Shown one piece after another: positions 31,901-43,300 of a stretch of 64,000 nt of DNA. Under the pieces are notes generated by a model. That model saw only the letters and a program-made list of their open reading frames with translations. It ran no database searches and was not told where the DNA came from. Each line of letters opens with the position of its first letter. The stretch's first letter is position 1. Where the stretch lies: NCBI GenBank assembly GCA_024760905.1, contig CM045735.1, positions 11,632,249-11,696,248 of the forward strand, read 5' to 3'. Both the position numbers and the translations under genes were made by a program. The DNA is from Plotosus lineatus (Eukaryota > Chordata > Actinopteri > Siluriformes > Plotosidae).

Positions 31901-33968
31901 TGACGAAAGTCAACAGTAGTTCTTTTACTGCTGCTTAGCATAGACAGTGAGAGACATGGACGACCACTGATAACTGAACTGGGGGGGACAGCAGTGACAA
32001 CCCGTTGATAGTGGGGTATGAACTCCCGAGTTTTGTATTGTATTCAGTTCAGTGAGCAGTAAAAATAACTAAGTTTAAGGGGGAAATATTCATTAATTCA
32101 CCAAACTGCTTCATTCTACTGAGGTCGCAGTAAGGCTGGAGTCTATCTTAGCCGAAACGGGGAAAAGGCAAGGTACACTCTGAACAATTCACGAGGTCAT
32201 TGCAGGGCCAACTAACACGCATTCATGCTCACACCTCGGGGCGAGTTGGAGGAGACAATCAGCCTCTTGTGCCCGACTTTGGACTCTGGAATGAAACCTG
32301 AACAGGCGAGAGAACGAATCCCGAATCCCATGCATACACAGAGAGAACATGCAAACTCCATACAGAAATGACCTTGCCAAGCCTGGGACTCAAACCCAGG
32401 ACATTGTGTCTATGAGGCACTGCATTACTCCACTGTTAGCCAATTTGCAAATTCAGTGGTATCTTGTCTGAGTGTCCCTTATAATGATTTTTCTATGATA
32501 CAAGCTTCAAACCCACCAAAAATGTGCTCCATCCAACGAGCAAAAATTCACTTTACGAGCTCCTGTGCGCGACTATGAATAGTCTTTACTGCACTTCATA
32601 TGGTTTGCTTGGTGTTTTTATCCCTTACACCATAACACAATGAGAGCGCCACTGCCAACTACTGTAGTGGATGCACAATTACACTTAATTCTAGTACAGT
32701 ATGGCAAAAAAGCATGTTCCCCAGGGTCATATGTGCCCCCCCAGGCATCACACCCTCACAATTTGAGAAGCACTGGTCTTGTGGGGCCTCACCACGAGCC
32801 TTTCCTCACTGGCATTCGTAGCATGCACACGCACAAAATTCTCCTCCTCCTCTGTTACGCACTACCTCCTCCCTGCCCACGTGACATCTTCGCCGCAGTT
32901 GATGATTTCTTATGGGAATAATTGTTTCGACTAACGAACTTTTTGGCTTACGAGCTTGCCCTCGGAACGGATTAAACTTGTTAGCTGAGGTATCACTGTA
33001 TTGCGTTTTCTTAGTTGAAGGAGAGTCAGAATCAGACAATGTGACCAAACCCCCACTCACTGTAGTTTTCGGTAGAACAGATGTAGGTGAGCAGCAGCAG
33101 TCCTGTGATCTCGCTTAGAGCACAGAGGAAAGTGAAGATACTGAGAAGCTGCTCCACGAGCCGCTTGGCAAAGCGGATCCTGTAAAAGGTGAAGTACGAA
33201 GTCGCCAACACCAAACGTGGGGCTGAATGTAGGCCGACACAGAAGCGCCAGATGTAGCGCTGAGGGGTGAGACTGAGGGCCGCACTAATGGAAGGAAGGT
33301 AGTTGTAGACCTAGAAAAAAATAATTGTGAATAATGATAATCTTACCACTTATCATCATTAAAAATAACGATAATCTATCAATATTTACTTATTCCACCC
33401 ACCCAGGAAAATGACTGGACATGTGCCAACATCAGCTTCACTCAGAGGCTCAGATGATGTTTATTAGCTGTACAATAACAAGTCTCAATATATATTGGGA
33501 CCCAAATGTCCCTGATAATACAAACTAAAAAGTCGTTTAAGATGCTTCATTCATTTTGATATGCAAATTACCTTGGTGATTCATTCATACAAATTACGAC
33601 AGTGACGTCACTTGATTACTTTAGCCACTCATACGAGTTACGTCACCGTGAAAAAGTGTTGGCACCCCTGAACCCATTCACAGCAGACTTTTCCCTGTAT
33701 GATATAGTAAAACCTGATATAAAGGTGTAACTAAATTATTGGCACCCCTGACAGTCGATAATTGAAGCTCATAAGTGGACAGAGGTACAGGTATACACAC
33801 CTGGCAGTGAGTGTAGGTGGCGTCATTAAAATTATAAATAAGTGACAGGACAACACAGGTGAGGAAACCGAGGAGCGGTAGAAAAACAGTCCCTGATACG
33901 AACACAGTGAAGGGGATTCGGATGAGCGGTTTATCCCGCTCAATACTGCTGTACGGCACCTGCAGCAT
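24568..33968 (-). CDS. pgap2: pgap2: post-GPI attachment to proteins factor 2, five coding exons
   Basis: Reconstructed on the minus strand from exons 33968-33801, 33310-33061, 31584-31478, 29741-29633 and 24698-24568. These have consensus GT/AG borders and phases that join without a stop: 765 bases, 254 codons plus stop, the length of human PGAP2. PGAP2 is a Frag1/DRAM/Sfk1-type multi-pass membrane protein of the Golgi. It is required for lipid remodelling (fatty-acid exchange) of GPI anchors so that GPI-anchored proteins stay at the cell surface. Visible features are an N-terminal hydrophobic segment at residues about 19-46, the PQRYIWRFCVGLHSAPR region at about 72-88, further hydrophobic segments near 115-135, 146-165 and 186-202, RHNKYCEPG before the last junction, and NMAFHVMAHWDF in the last exon. 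I chose the ATG at 33968 because MLQVPY aligns with the family start; an in-frame ATG at 33995 would add nine residues. It converges with rhog, as in human. Confidence 0.95.
24949..25836 (-). mobile_element. SINE-3 copy swollen by internal tandem repeats
   Basis: The left part 'ttatcctagtggggtcatgg' is the reversed SINE-3 tail, and the right part 'ctgtgggagaaaactggaaa' to 'tatgactgtgccgcctc' is the reversed body and head. Between them (25050-25650) a block of about 195 bases is repeated about three times. Each block has two sub-units built on 'tatggatatgaaggctggg' and (CA)n tracts. The repeated text is SINE-3 sequence, so the array arose inside the SINE. It sits in the last pgap2 intron. Confidence 0.82.
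25840..26289. other. pgap2 intron sequence, no named feature
   Basis: Unique-looking intronic DNA with a short C run at about 25961. No exon signal recognised. Confidence 0.4.
26290..26405 (-). repeat. L2-like 3' tail fragment
   Basis: The reversed L2-like module, 'cattcattttctgaaccgat' through 'cagctcgccgggccatcgca'. No SINE head. Confidence 0.6.
26518..26812 (-). mobile_element. SINE-1 type B, near full length
   Basis: The L2-like tail at the left ('cattttctgtaaccgcttaa'), the junction 'ggaaacacactgac', the common body and the tRNA-like head ending 'gccaccactgc' at 26812. It lies in the pgap2 intron, opposite to no gene (same strand as pgap2). Confidence 0.85.
27047..28602 (-). mobile_element. 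Tc1/mariner element nested in P4
   Basis: Terminal inverted repeats of at least 70 bases: 'ctggtctttctcaaaaaatt' at the left and 'cattttttagaaggaccag' at the right, with the matching inner 'acattacagaaaataatgaa'. CA/TA-rich DNA flanks it, as expected for TA insertion. It carries a broken transposase on the minus strand. Confidence 0.9.
27363..28273 (-). pseudogene. Tc1-like transposase, frameshifted
   Basis: Starts with MGKTADLT and a helix-turn-helix segment at about 28273-28100, then changes frame. The C-terminal part (27815-27363) stays open for 150 codons. It shows WGAMSAAGVGPL, QHNLAPAHSAK (the second catalytic Asp position of the DD34E core reads Asn), WPANSPDLKPIENLW with the catalytic Glu, and a normal end. 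About 300 residues in all, the usual Tc1 length. The Asp-to-Asn change and the frameshifts argue against activity. Confidence 0.85.
28603..28642. repeat. (AT)n microsatellite
   Basis: AT dinucleotides at the right end of the Tc1 copy. A second AT tract lies at 28964-28993. Confidence 0.9.
28640..28945 (-). mobile_element. SINE-2, near full length
   Basis: The reversed SINE-2: 'gtcttttgggctttttacat' at the left (tail), 'gctcatcaggccggtgctta', 'tatactgctgggtgaacaga', then the decayed tRNA-like head with 'ctaactgggatttgaaaaca' and 'gccaccagcccc'. Matches the copies at 51815 and 56410. Confidence 0.82.
29136..29632. other. pgap2 intron sequence, no named feature
   Basis: Unique-looking sequence between the P4 right end and exon 4. 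No further exon found. Confidence 0.4.
29633..29741 (-). CDS. pgap2: pgap2 coding exon 4
   Basis: Acceptor 'ctgaaaacag', donor a|gtgagt. Codes residues 176-211 (EMTSYRYKIRLFLFN to NKYCEPG) plus one base. Confidence 0.93.
29742..30248. other. pgap2 intron sequence, no named feature
   Basis: Upstream of exon 4 on the minus strand; a purine-rich (GAAA)n-like tract lies at 29770-29820. No element recognised until the SINE target duplication at 30249. Confidence 0.4.
30266..30615 (-). mobile_element. SINE-1 type A, full length, perfect long target duplication
   Basis: A complete type A copy in the pgap2 intron between exons 3 and 4. A perfect 17-base duplication 'aaaacaacagaacaatc' lies at 30249-30265 and 30616-30632. 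The head reads 'gatcagcgatccagcgccct' reversed, and the tail ends with the LINE-like 'ttcctttcggctttttccc'. Confidence 0.94.
30633..31477. other. pgap2 intron sequence, no named feature
   Basis: AT-rich intronic DNA between the SINE and exon 3, with no terminal repeats or exon signals noted. Confidence 0.4.
31478..31584 (-). CDS. pgap2: pgap2 coding exon 3
   Basis: Acceptor 'tttttcag', donor gag|gtaatg. The split codon gives Asn140, then residues 141-175 LHKNAFITFIVSS to STFNAE. Out phase 0. Confidence 0.92.
31750..32040 (-). mobile_element. SINE-1 type B, head truncated
   Basis: The reversed L2-like tail 'ccattttctgaaccgcttaa' leads through 'gaaatatgctgacggctatt' (the junction) into the common body. 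The tRNA-like head is missing or too decayed beyond 'ggtatgaactcccgag'. Confidence 0.75.
32115..32440 (-). mobile_element. SINE-3, decayed
   Basis: 'ggctggagtctatcttagcc', 'gggcgagttggaggagacaa' and the reversed head 'ctcaaacccaggacattgtg' show the SINE-3 order. Confidence 0.65.
32454..32998. mobile_element. P5 pogo-like MITE
   Basis: The ends are 'cagtggtatcttgtctgagt' and 'gttagctgaggtatcactg', TA at the right. The sub-terminal 'ctcggaacggattaaacttg' resembles the P1/P3 'ggaacggattaatttcg'. It has its own interior, ending just before pgap2 exon 2. Confidence 0.75.
33061..33310 (-). CDS. pgap2: pgap2 coding exon 2
   Basis: Acceptor 'ttttttctag', donor 'gtgagt'. Codes residues 57-139 plus one base (VYNYLPSIS to CSTENY), including the conserved Arg/His/Pro-rich segment after the first loop. 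Confidence 0.94.
33801..33968 (-). CDS. pgap2: pgap2 coding exon 1
   Basis: Codes residues 1-56, MLQVPYSSIERDKP to NDATYTHCQ, with the first transmembrane segment. Ends cag|gtgtgt, phase 0. Confidence 0.93.
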
Positions 33969-35027
33969 CCCGAGAACTTTTACCTCACAACACACACCTA
34001 TCGAGTGCTAACCCCTATACCAACAGCTCAGAGACACTGCTACCGCCATACACTCCATTTCATCACAATAAATTACACACTTCCGCTATTCGTCAACGAG
34101 CTGTTTTCTAACGTTAGCTTATTTAGCTTTGTTTCAAACTTAGCACGTATAATTCTGATACGTTTAAAACAAATAAATAGCCAGTATATACACATTTATT
34201 TCGTATTAGCAAACGGAAAACGGCTCTTTTTGCCCAAAGCGGCTATGCTACAATGATGTTCGAACTTCCTGTGCGTATAATTCAAATTAAAAGTCCCCAC
34301 CGTTTCTAAGAGCTACGCTAACGTTGTGTTGTAAAATGTTCTTTTTGAATCACAGCGTGAATACAAATTGGTTGAAGACATTTCTCCAAAAAATCTTTTG
34401 AGATTTTCTTCTCCAACTGTGACAATGAAGAGAAGTTTTAAAATGTTTTATTCCACAGGACCAACATATTAAATAGACTGCTACGTTTTCTGCCGCCATA
34501 AAATACACAGTCATGCTTCATTCACATACCAACCGAATGTCTGTTCATAAGCGTTCACGAAGTATCGTTTTCATGTTGGAATCACTTGAAATTGAAATGC
34601 CTCCCCCACCGCTTCTTTCTGACATAGAACACACGTATTATCAGCTTATCTTAAATATATGATGGCTCTGAAAGCAAAAACCGCTGCTACTCTTGACGAA
34701 TTTGCTGATAAAAAGCCGATGGTGCGTTCACTTCCTCCAACAATTATCCATTTGCACAGACATCAGTTTGGGTTGGCAGCTTTCTGATTGGTAGACTGAA
34801 GGTTGGCGTTTTAGGAACTCACCCTAAAGTTGTTTACAGCCCAAACACTTTAACTGGAACATTGTTGAGGAGTCGGAATGAAATCCATTTCCAGTTATAC
34901 CTGAATTTACTCCAGCCAATGAAAGGTGCTTCCTAATCCATTTCCTTTGATAAAAATAATAATGATGATTTTAAAGGGGGTAAACTGAATGCATTTGAAT
35001 CCTCAAATCACATATTTGTTTGTATTT
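33969..35027. promoter_or_regulatory. pgap2: Upstream region of pgap2; promoter not pinpointed
   Basis: Non-repetitive DNA directly upstream of the pgap2 start codon (to its right, minus strand). I see no TATA box that I trust and no clear CpG island. A further untranslated exon may lie here. This is an inference from position only. Confidence 0.3.
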
Positions 35028-35210
35028 GAGCAGTGGTGGCTAAGTGGTTAATGCAATGGGATACTAATCGGATGGTCAGTGGTTCAATTCCTACCATCAC
35101 CACTGTTGGGCCCTTAAGCAAGGCCCTTAACCCTCAAGTTGTATAGAAATGATAATTGTGAGTTGCTCTGGGTAAGAGTGTCTGTTAAATGCTCTAAATA
35201 TTTGTGGAAC
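35028..35210 (+). mobile_element. SINE-4 (tRNA-headed)
   Basis: The head 'agcagtggtggctaagtggt' with B-box-like 'agtggttcaattcctacc' is followed by 'ccttaagcaaggcccttaac' and the tail 'gtgagttgctctgggtaaga', then 'gtgtctgttaaatgc'. This tail is common to a widespread group of fish SINEs. A tail-only piece lies at 42393-42442. Confidence 0.75.
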
Positions 35211-35839
35211 CATTGAAAATGGGTTTTGAGGACACAAAGGCTCAAGTAATATCCGTTACAAACAGGAAGCAGAGGTTATTTCAGACATTTGATATTTCTG
35301 TGCACATCACCCTTTGGAGAAATTCCAAAATCTAAATAGTTCATCTGGTGGTTAGAATATTTCAAAACGTTGAATAAGTGTGAAGAGATGCCACACTTTG
35401 CTTAGGGCCACCTGGAAATCTCACCTGATCCGTCTCTGTCATGGTTAATATTTGATATGCTGTATTAGTCCCACAAGGGACATTTGGTTCTGCAGTAACT
35501 CATCCAAAGTGAACACACACACACACACATTATGGCACCCAGGGAGCAGTTGAGGGTTAGATGTACTGTATTGCTCAAGTGCACTTCAGCCAGGTAGAGG
35601 AAAGGATGATTTTATTCACTTCACCCACTGCCACACAATTTCCCTTTTGGTTTGGAAATTTAACATTTTTGGTCCCAAATCCATTTGTCTGACCATTTGC
35701 TGCCCCACACAATAATATTTATAAAAACTTTGATTTTATTGGCTTTTTCTTATGCTTCCATGCATACAAAAACGTTGAAGGAATTTTAATAGATACAGTC
35801 GGCTACGTAGCACATCTGGCTATTTCTCAACGACAAAAA

Positions 35840-37037
35840 AAAAAAAATGTATACATTCATTATTCTTATTAAAACATATAACAAAGAATCACAGTATATT
35901 TTACACGATTGTGTAAAAAGATGTTTATTTGCACATACAATATATTTTCCTTTTGTTTGTCGAGTTGGTTGTTCATATACTGTATGGGAATGTGGACCAC
36001 TTCTTTCCCTGGAAAATCTATTTCTTGGCTACAACATGGAGAATCACTTCAGTCCAGAATTTGCACCACAGCACCAAATCAATACAGATGTGAAAGTACC
36101 GGTCAGGAACACAACGCTAGAGGAGGATCATAAGGGAATTTCTCCGAGTTGGAGTGCAAGACAGGAAAAGCGCCAAAGTTCACTGGACTCTGGTACCTCA
36201 GACTGGTTATTTACTGCTGATCCGTATGGTGCGCACCAGTAAAATAATCTATATACCCCAAACCAGTTCCTCAACCAGAGCACCCAAATACAGGTCATTT
36301 TAAATAAAACCAGCTTCCTTCATTCCTATCAGTATCAAGACCATCATGATTCGAGAGCTTAACCCAGAATACATCCATCGTGGCTGCTTCACAGAACAAC
36401 ATGTATACACTCATTCACACCTGGGCCAAGTCACCTTTTTTTTTTTTTTTGGAAATCTGGAAGAGAAGCTGATTACCCCGAGCTCAGGGCTGGACTGGGG
36501 ACCGTGCAGCTGTGAGATGTGAGGAGATGTGAGGTGGCAGCACTGGATGCTACGGATACAATATATTCATGAAACCATCTTCCTAAAGCGCTGCGGGGTT
36601 TTTTTTTGTCTGAGATTATTCTCAACCTGGTGCGTCACCATAGAACACACACACGGATCTCATACACAATCACAGCCACGAGAACTCGTTTAAAGGTGTA
36701 GTGTGTAATTTTCCAGACCTGAGCCTTTTCACTGCGATGTAAAAATTCACCTCAGAGAAAGCAAAAGACTCCAAAAATTACCAACTGCTCCTTTAAAAAA
36801 AAGACTTCCCAGAATGCAGTTCTTCCACTGAGCCATTAATATCGCCTCTTTTGACTGTGTACTCTTTCGGAGGTGAGCCTGTTAGGTGCATCTTGAGATT
36901 GACGGAGAACATGAAAAGGATGTTGGCAGAATCCGTGTATGGACTATGACTGGAGTGAAGCTATCTACTTGTAAGCGTCTTTTCAACAAGTCAGCAGCAA
37001 GTTATTTCCCGTTTTCCTCCTTTAATTTCAGTCTATC
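35840..37037 (-). terminator. ncbp3: Presumed ncbp3 3' UTR with poly(A) signal candidates
   Basis: About 1.2 kb of non-repetitive sequence follows the ncbp3 stop codon on the minus strand. Minus-strand AATAAA hexamers exist, for example at 35929-35924. The exact cleavage site is not known. A 131-codon plus-strand open frame here (35847-36242) is treated as chance. Confidence 0.45.
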
Positions 37038-37345
37038 CTAAGAGTCACTGTCAGAGCCGTTGCTGCTCTCTCGGCTGATCTCGATCTGCAGCGACGGCAG
37101 GTTATCCAGGCGGCTTTTTTTCATTTTGTTGGAGTGCTGCTCCTTCTGTTTGATCATCGCCCCCCACATTTTCTGTAGCTGTGAATCCTCTTCTTCATCG
37201 TCCGAATCATCGGCTCCGTCCGAGTCGGCTTCGTCCTTCTGCCGGCTTCCACGTGAGGATGTTACAATGCTCCCTAGCCTGCTGGAAAGCTTGCTATTGC
37301 TTTGGTGATGCTTATTTGATGACCCAAGTCGGCTCCACAAACCAC
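37038..37345 (-). CDS. ncbp3: ncbp3 last coding exon
   Basis: Split Gly, then GLWSRLGSSNKHH, an acidic DSDDEEEDSQLQKMWGAMIK segment and SRLDNLPSLQIEISRES to the TAG stop at 37040-37038. Confidence 0.95.
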
Positions 37346-40300
37346 CTGAGCAGGGAACAGAAAGAAAAAGAAAGGGGAAAAAACCCACAAAGCATATAAG
37401 GTGGTGCACAGGTTTCATAAAATAACATCCACATTTAGTATCAGGAGAGGATTTGCTTTGTCTTATTTTACCTGACTTTTTGTTTTTGGCGGGTTCAGAG
37501 TAAAGGCCCCGTGAGTCATTTTTAGTCGTCCCAAGTCTGCTGTGAACGTCAGTGAGAGGTTCTCTACGAGCAGCTGTGTTTCTTGGAGAGACAGGAGAGC
37601 TGGAGCGACGCCTTTCTGGAGAGTGTGGCCTCTTCCCTAACCTCTGTCTCACATCTACAGAGAAAATTATTCATTTTATCCAAGTTTTTGCTGACTAATT
37701 AAGGATCACGTGATCATGTTTCACTCAAATACTGCCTCACCTGTCTTTCCAGTGGAGGCCACAAGAGGGCGTTCCCTCTGTTGTGACAGACCCTGTCTTT
37801 TCTCCTCCAGTAACTGCCTGACGTCGGTCACTTTTTCTGAGGTAGGTTTGGTCACGCCACTTCCAATGCGACTCCGTATACCACTGCTAGATGAGCCCGA
37901 ATCACTCCGAATGGAATTTCTAGGGGGAGAACCGCAAGCTTGTCAAAGTTTTTTCCCCCTTGTGTTAATTACTCATTTTAATTAAAACAACACACACCTG
38001 ATAGCCTTCAGGTTATTCTCCACCTCATCCGCATACATGGTCATCTTCATGCTCTTTTTCGGTGAAGGTGTTGAGATCATTTTCAGCTCGAGATCATAGT
38101 CCATTTCATCTGAATCCGAGGACTCCGAGAACGAGCCCCCCAGACGGCTCCGGAGGCCACCTTCTGGGAGTTGCGTCCCTCGCTCTCGGTCTCTGTACTC
38201 AACGATTCTGTCATCGGCATCCATGTCTTCCTCTCCATCCTCCTCTTCCTCCTCCTCCTCCTCCTCCTCTTCTATGGGCTCCTCTGGCAGATTTACCAGA
38301 TCGGCTGTTATTAGAAAGAGAAATGCTCTAGTGTCGGGTAGGATGTGTTGAATGGTGTGGGATGGATTAATGAAGTGCCAGACTGAATGACCAAGCACAC
38401 TCGTCTCACAGTCAGTTAGATTAAATCCATCAAAACAATCATGCCTGTGTGTAAATATGACTCATACCTGAATGTCTGTGTGTGTACGGTGGAGTGTGTC
38501 CCATACTGTCTCCTATTAAGGACTTTTTGGTCTTCAGAACATCGCGTTGGATCCTCCGTGTATGATACCTACGTTTCCTGGGGGGGACAAAATATCAAAT
38601 AAGGAGCAGGCTAAAGCTATGACAACTCAACTTTGGGCCGTGGTGGAATAGTGGATAAGGCGGTGGGATACAATCTGAAGGTTAGTGGTTCAATCACGAT
38701 CACTACTGTTGGGCCTCACTTATATGAGACACACACACTATCCAAGTTACGATCTAGATCGGTTCCAACCAACCAGTCGTAAGTTGGATATTTAACCGAA
38801 ACCACCCAGCACTCGCTATGAATTCATGCGAAGCATATTCTTCACCTGCACGTTTTTTCAACATGCGAACTAACTTGTATCCTTACTTTGCACTGCTCAC
38901 AACATAACATTCACATTTCTTTGCTTACTATCTTCCAACCACATGGATAGCAACTGTTCCATCTCTGTCCTTCACGCTGTTTTGTGATGATGGTTGACTT
39001 AACCGGGGCTGCTGCTTTTACTGCTTCCTTCATGCGGTCCTTGTCCTTCAAAATTGTACACACCGTGGAGTGGGAGAGATGGAGATCTCGCCTTCACTTT
39101 CATCTTCGTCTCCAACGACAGTGCCTTCCTCGCTTTCTTGGGAGAATCGCTATCTGATGAATCAGACTTCCTCTTGGGACCCATGGTAACGGTGTACAGT
39201 AAATGAATGTAAAATTGTAGTGTAAAAGAGATTAACTTCCGGTTTACTTCCTGCTTCTGGTTTACTGCAGGCGGGATTTATTTCAATCTTTCTCTTCGAT
39301 AACAGCCATTAAGTTTATTTATAAGATTGTGAATACACAATTTCTGGAAAAGGAGAGTAAAATATCATCTGTGATATATAGCAGCATTAGTATACAGTGG
39401 TATGAAAAAGTATCTGAACCTTTTGGAATTTCTCACATTTCTGCATAAAATCACCATCAACTGTGATCTGATCTTTGTCAAAATCACACAGATGAAAAAA
39501 CAGTGTCTGCTTTAACTAAAACCACCCAAACATTTATAGGTTTTCATATTTTAATGAGGATAGCATGCAAACAATGACAGAAGGGGACGAAAAAGTAACC
39601 GAATCCTCTGCCTAAGGAGACTTAAAGAGCAATTGAAACCAATTTTTGCCAAACAATTTAAGTCAGGTGTGTGTCCAATCACTGATGAGTGGCTTAAAGC
39701 TGCCCCGCCCACTATAAAACACACACCTGGTAAGAATTGTCTTGATGAGAAGCATTGTCTGACATGCACCATGGCTCGCTCAAAAGAGCTGCCTGAAGAC
39801 CTGCGATCAAGAATTGTTGATTTGTATAAAGCTGGGAAAAGATACAAAACCATCTCTAAAAGTCTGGATGTTCATCAATCGACAGTCAGAGAAGTTGTCT
39901 ACAAATGGAGAGTTTGGCACTGTTGCTTCTCTCCCAAGGAGTGGCCGTCCACCAAAGATGATGCCAAGAGTTCAGCGCAGAAATACTCAGAGATGTAAAA
40001 AAAAAAAAAAAAACCCTAGAGTGTCTGCTAAAGACTTACAGAAATCACTGGCACAGTCCAATATCTCTGTGCACACATCAACTATATGTAAAACAATGGC
40101 CAAGAATGGTGTTCATGGGAGGACTCCAAGGAGGAAGCCACTGCTGTCTAAAAAAACATTGTTGCTGGTGTAAAAGGCACTTGGACACTCCACAGAAGTT
40201 TTGGCAAAATATTTTGTGGACTGATGAAACCAAAGTTGAATTGTTTGGGAGGAATACACAACGTCATGTGTGAAAGAAAAATGGAACAGCTCACCAACAT

Positions 40301-43300
40301 CAACACCTCATCCCCACCCTGAAGCATGGTGGAGGGTGCATCATGGTTTGGGGCTGTTTTGCTGCCTCGGTGCCTGGACGACTCGCAATCATTAATGGAA
40401 AAATTAATTCAAAAGTTTATCAGGATGTTTTGCAGGAAAACCTGAGGCCGTCTGTCAGACAGTTGAAACTAAAAAGAGGATGGACGCTGCAACAAGACAA
40501 TGATCCAAAACACAGAAGTAAATCAACTTCAGAATGGTTTCAGACGAACAAAATACACGTTCTGGAGTGGCCAAGTCAAAGTCCAGACTTGAACCCATTG
40601 AGATGCTGTGGCATGACCTCAAGACAGCGATTTATGCCAGACATCCCAGGAATCTGACTGAACCACAGCAGTTTTGTAAAGAAGAATGGGCCAAGATTAG
40701 TCCTGATCGATGTGCCAGACTGATCTGCAGCTACAGGAAGCGTCTGGTTGAAGTTATTGCTGCCAGGGGGCGGGCACAAAATATTAAATGTGATGGTTCA
40801 GTTACTTATTCCTCCACCTTCTATCATTGTTTGCATGCTATCCTCATTAAAATATGAAAACCTATAAATGTTTTGGTGGTTTTAGTTGAAGCAGACACTT
40901 TTTTTTCATCGGTGTGATTTTAACAAAGATCAGATCACATTTGATGGTGATTTTATGCAGACGTGAAAAATTCCAAAAGGTTTATATACTTTTTCATACC
41001 ACTGTAGATGTTAAATTCGACGCGAGAATTGAAGATGCCGGAATGCTTGGAGTTCTTGAAGATTATTTTGCCGGTGAGTATTTTTCTCTGCGTGCAAAAT
41101 TTTACTATGGAATTTTTTTGATGATTTGATTTGTGTGTCGTCTGGACTGGACATGCTGGATCGTGGGTTGTTTAGTTTTGTATGAAAATTGGTCAAGACC
41201 TGAAAAATGCTTAAATGTTTCATTCTTTTACAGATGAACAAACTGATGATGATGATGCCAGCTGTGTTGATGAAGAAGAGGCATCTGTTAAGAGTGTGCA
41301 TGAGTGGTGTTTGATGATGATGTGATCCTTTCTGCTGAGCAGGATATAGATGATGATAATGATGAGGGCAGAGTTGATGAAGCTTATTTGTATAAAGCGA
41401 TCACAGAGTTTTGTTAAATAGTTTTCTTAATTTCAGTGTGATTGTTTGAACCTGACAGTGATTTTCTTTTTTTCAATCAGTATCATTTGAAGCCATTTGA
41501 ACCTTTTTATATAATGGTCGAAAAGATACATACTGATCTTATTGGAATAAACAGAAATGAGAGAAAAAAAGTCTTTTTGTTCATTTTTTTTAGGGGGTTA
41601 CCACGGTCACTGATTGGTTTTAAAAAGGGCGTGTCAGATTAAAATGAGGATGACTTCTATCTAAAACTTTCCTAGACATGTTTTCTAAAAGTTTATATGG
41701 CTGAGGTGCATAAAAATGTTTGGTTGCTAAGGACTAATGATCTTGGAAGAAGGGCAATCTTTGTGCTCATTTTTCTACAAAACGTCTTTTGAAAATTTTA
41801 GTTGAATGCTGACACAAAAAATGGCATAGCTCGGTCAGTTTTGAAGGTATTGACAAACCTTTTGCTGCATTTTGCAGCTTTGGGCCTCCTCTATCTGACT
41901 GTGTAAAAAGCTCATTTCTGGACACACAAGAGCCTACTTTTGGTGGAGTGGCTCACATATACAGTGGTACCTCACCTTACAACACACACATACATATCTA
42001 TTTTATCTATCTTCCTTTTGGCTTTCCCCCCCTTTTTACTCGGGAGTCGCCACAGCGAATCATCTGATTCGCACGTTTGATTTGGCAGAGGGTTTTACGT
42101 CGGATGCCCTTCCTGACACAACCCTTTTTGCAAGGGACAGAAACACGCTGACGACTTTGCAGCCTACTCTTTACGAAAGTCAGCAATGGTTCTTTTACAT
42201 GCCTCTCACCATAGACAGTAACAGACATGGCCCGCCTTTGATAACCCACTTAGCTGCACTGGGGGGGGACATTGACAACCTTGTGGAGCGTGGGACTCAA
42301 ACCCCCAACCTTTGGATCAGCGATCCAGCGCCCTATACCACTAGACCACCACTGCCCCACACACATACATGCATACATATACACACACGATAATTGTAAA
42401 TCACTCTGAATAAGAGCATCTGCCAAATGCTGTAAATGTCAACCTTGTATTCCATTCCGAAACAAACTAATTGTTTAAAAAAAAAAAGTAAAACATAAGA
42501 CAAGTTAGTAGCAACTATGTGGGACCAATTCTCCAACGGGACATATGTCTAAAAATTAATAAAAATGTCTTACCAAGAATTACTCAGGATGCCTTTCATA
42601 CCGCCATAATTCGGATTTCCATATTTCATATAGTACCGACTTCGCCTTGCAGCACCCAGCTCCTTTTTATCATCTGTTGTAAAGAAAAGCGATACATGAT
42701 ATTGCATTACGTCTCACACACTTCTAGGCAGATTTGCCTTAATAATTAACTTCTCAACTCATGCCAGAATCAGACTACCATATTCTCCGGACTATACGTC
42801 GCTCCAGAGTACAAGTCGCATCGGCCAAAAAATGCATAATAAAGAAGAAAAAACATATTTAAGTCGCACTGGACTATAAGTCGCAAACTCATGGAAACTG
42901 TCTACCTTGGCTTGGAAATCTGCTGACAGTTTGTGATGTTGTGGTCCTCGCTCTGACAGAGAGGCAGTTGCGCTGCATTAAGTGATAACACCAAGAAAGT
43001 CCTCACGTAAAGTCATTTATATACATCCCCTTGACAATTACCTGGATGTGGAGACGCAACTGCACTGTTGACAAGCCTCCCCCTGAGGCACACTGCTCAA
43101 ACCTACATGTGTGAGTTCGTCCTTCTAGCTGTGGCCATCTAGCTTTTAGCCTGTGATTAGCTTTAAAAGCAATTAGCTTTTTTTTAAAAAAATTTTCTTC
43201 ATTGCAGTAATAATAATCTCCGCTTTTCTTCAATTCCTCACAAGTTTCTTGTTCACGCCAAACTTTTTTTCTGCTGTTTGATTACCATTTTCTGCTGCAT

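Noticed and set aside
34005..34256. 83-codon plus-strand frame upstream of pgap2
   Set aside because: No domain and no conservation evidence; the position suits pgap2 5' flanking DNA better.
35847..36242. 131-codon plus-strand frame
   Set aside because: Lies opposite the presumed ncbp3 3' UTR, with no recognisable domain or splice partner.
37060..37308. Plus-strand Ser-rich frame
   Set aside because: Antisense shadow of the last ncbp3 exon.
38062..38331. Plus-strand Pro-rich frame
   Set aside because: Antisense shadow of ncbp3 exon 10; the Pro run is the complement of the GAG repeats.
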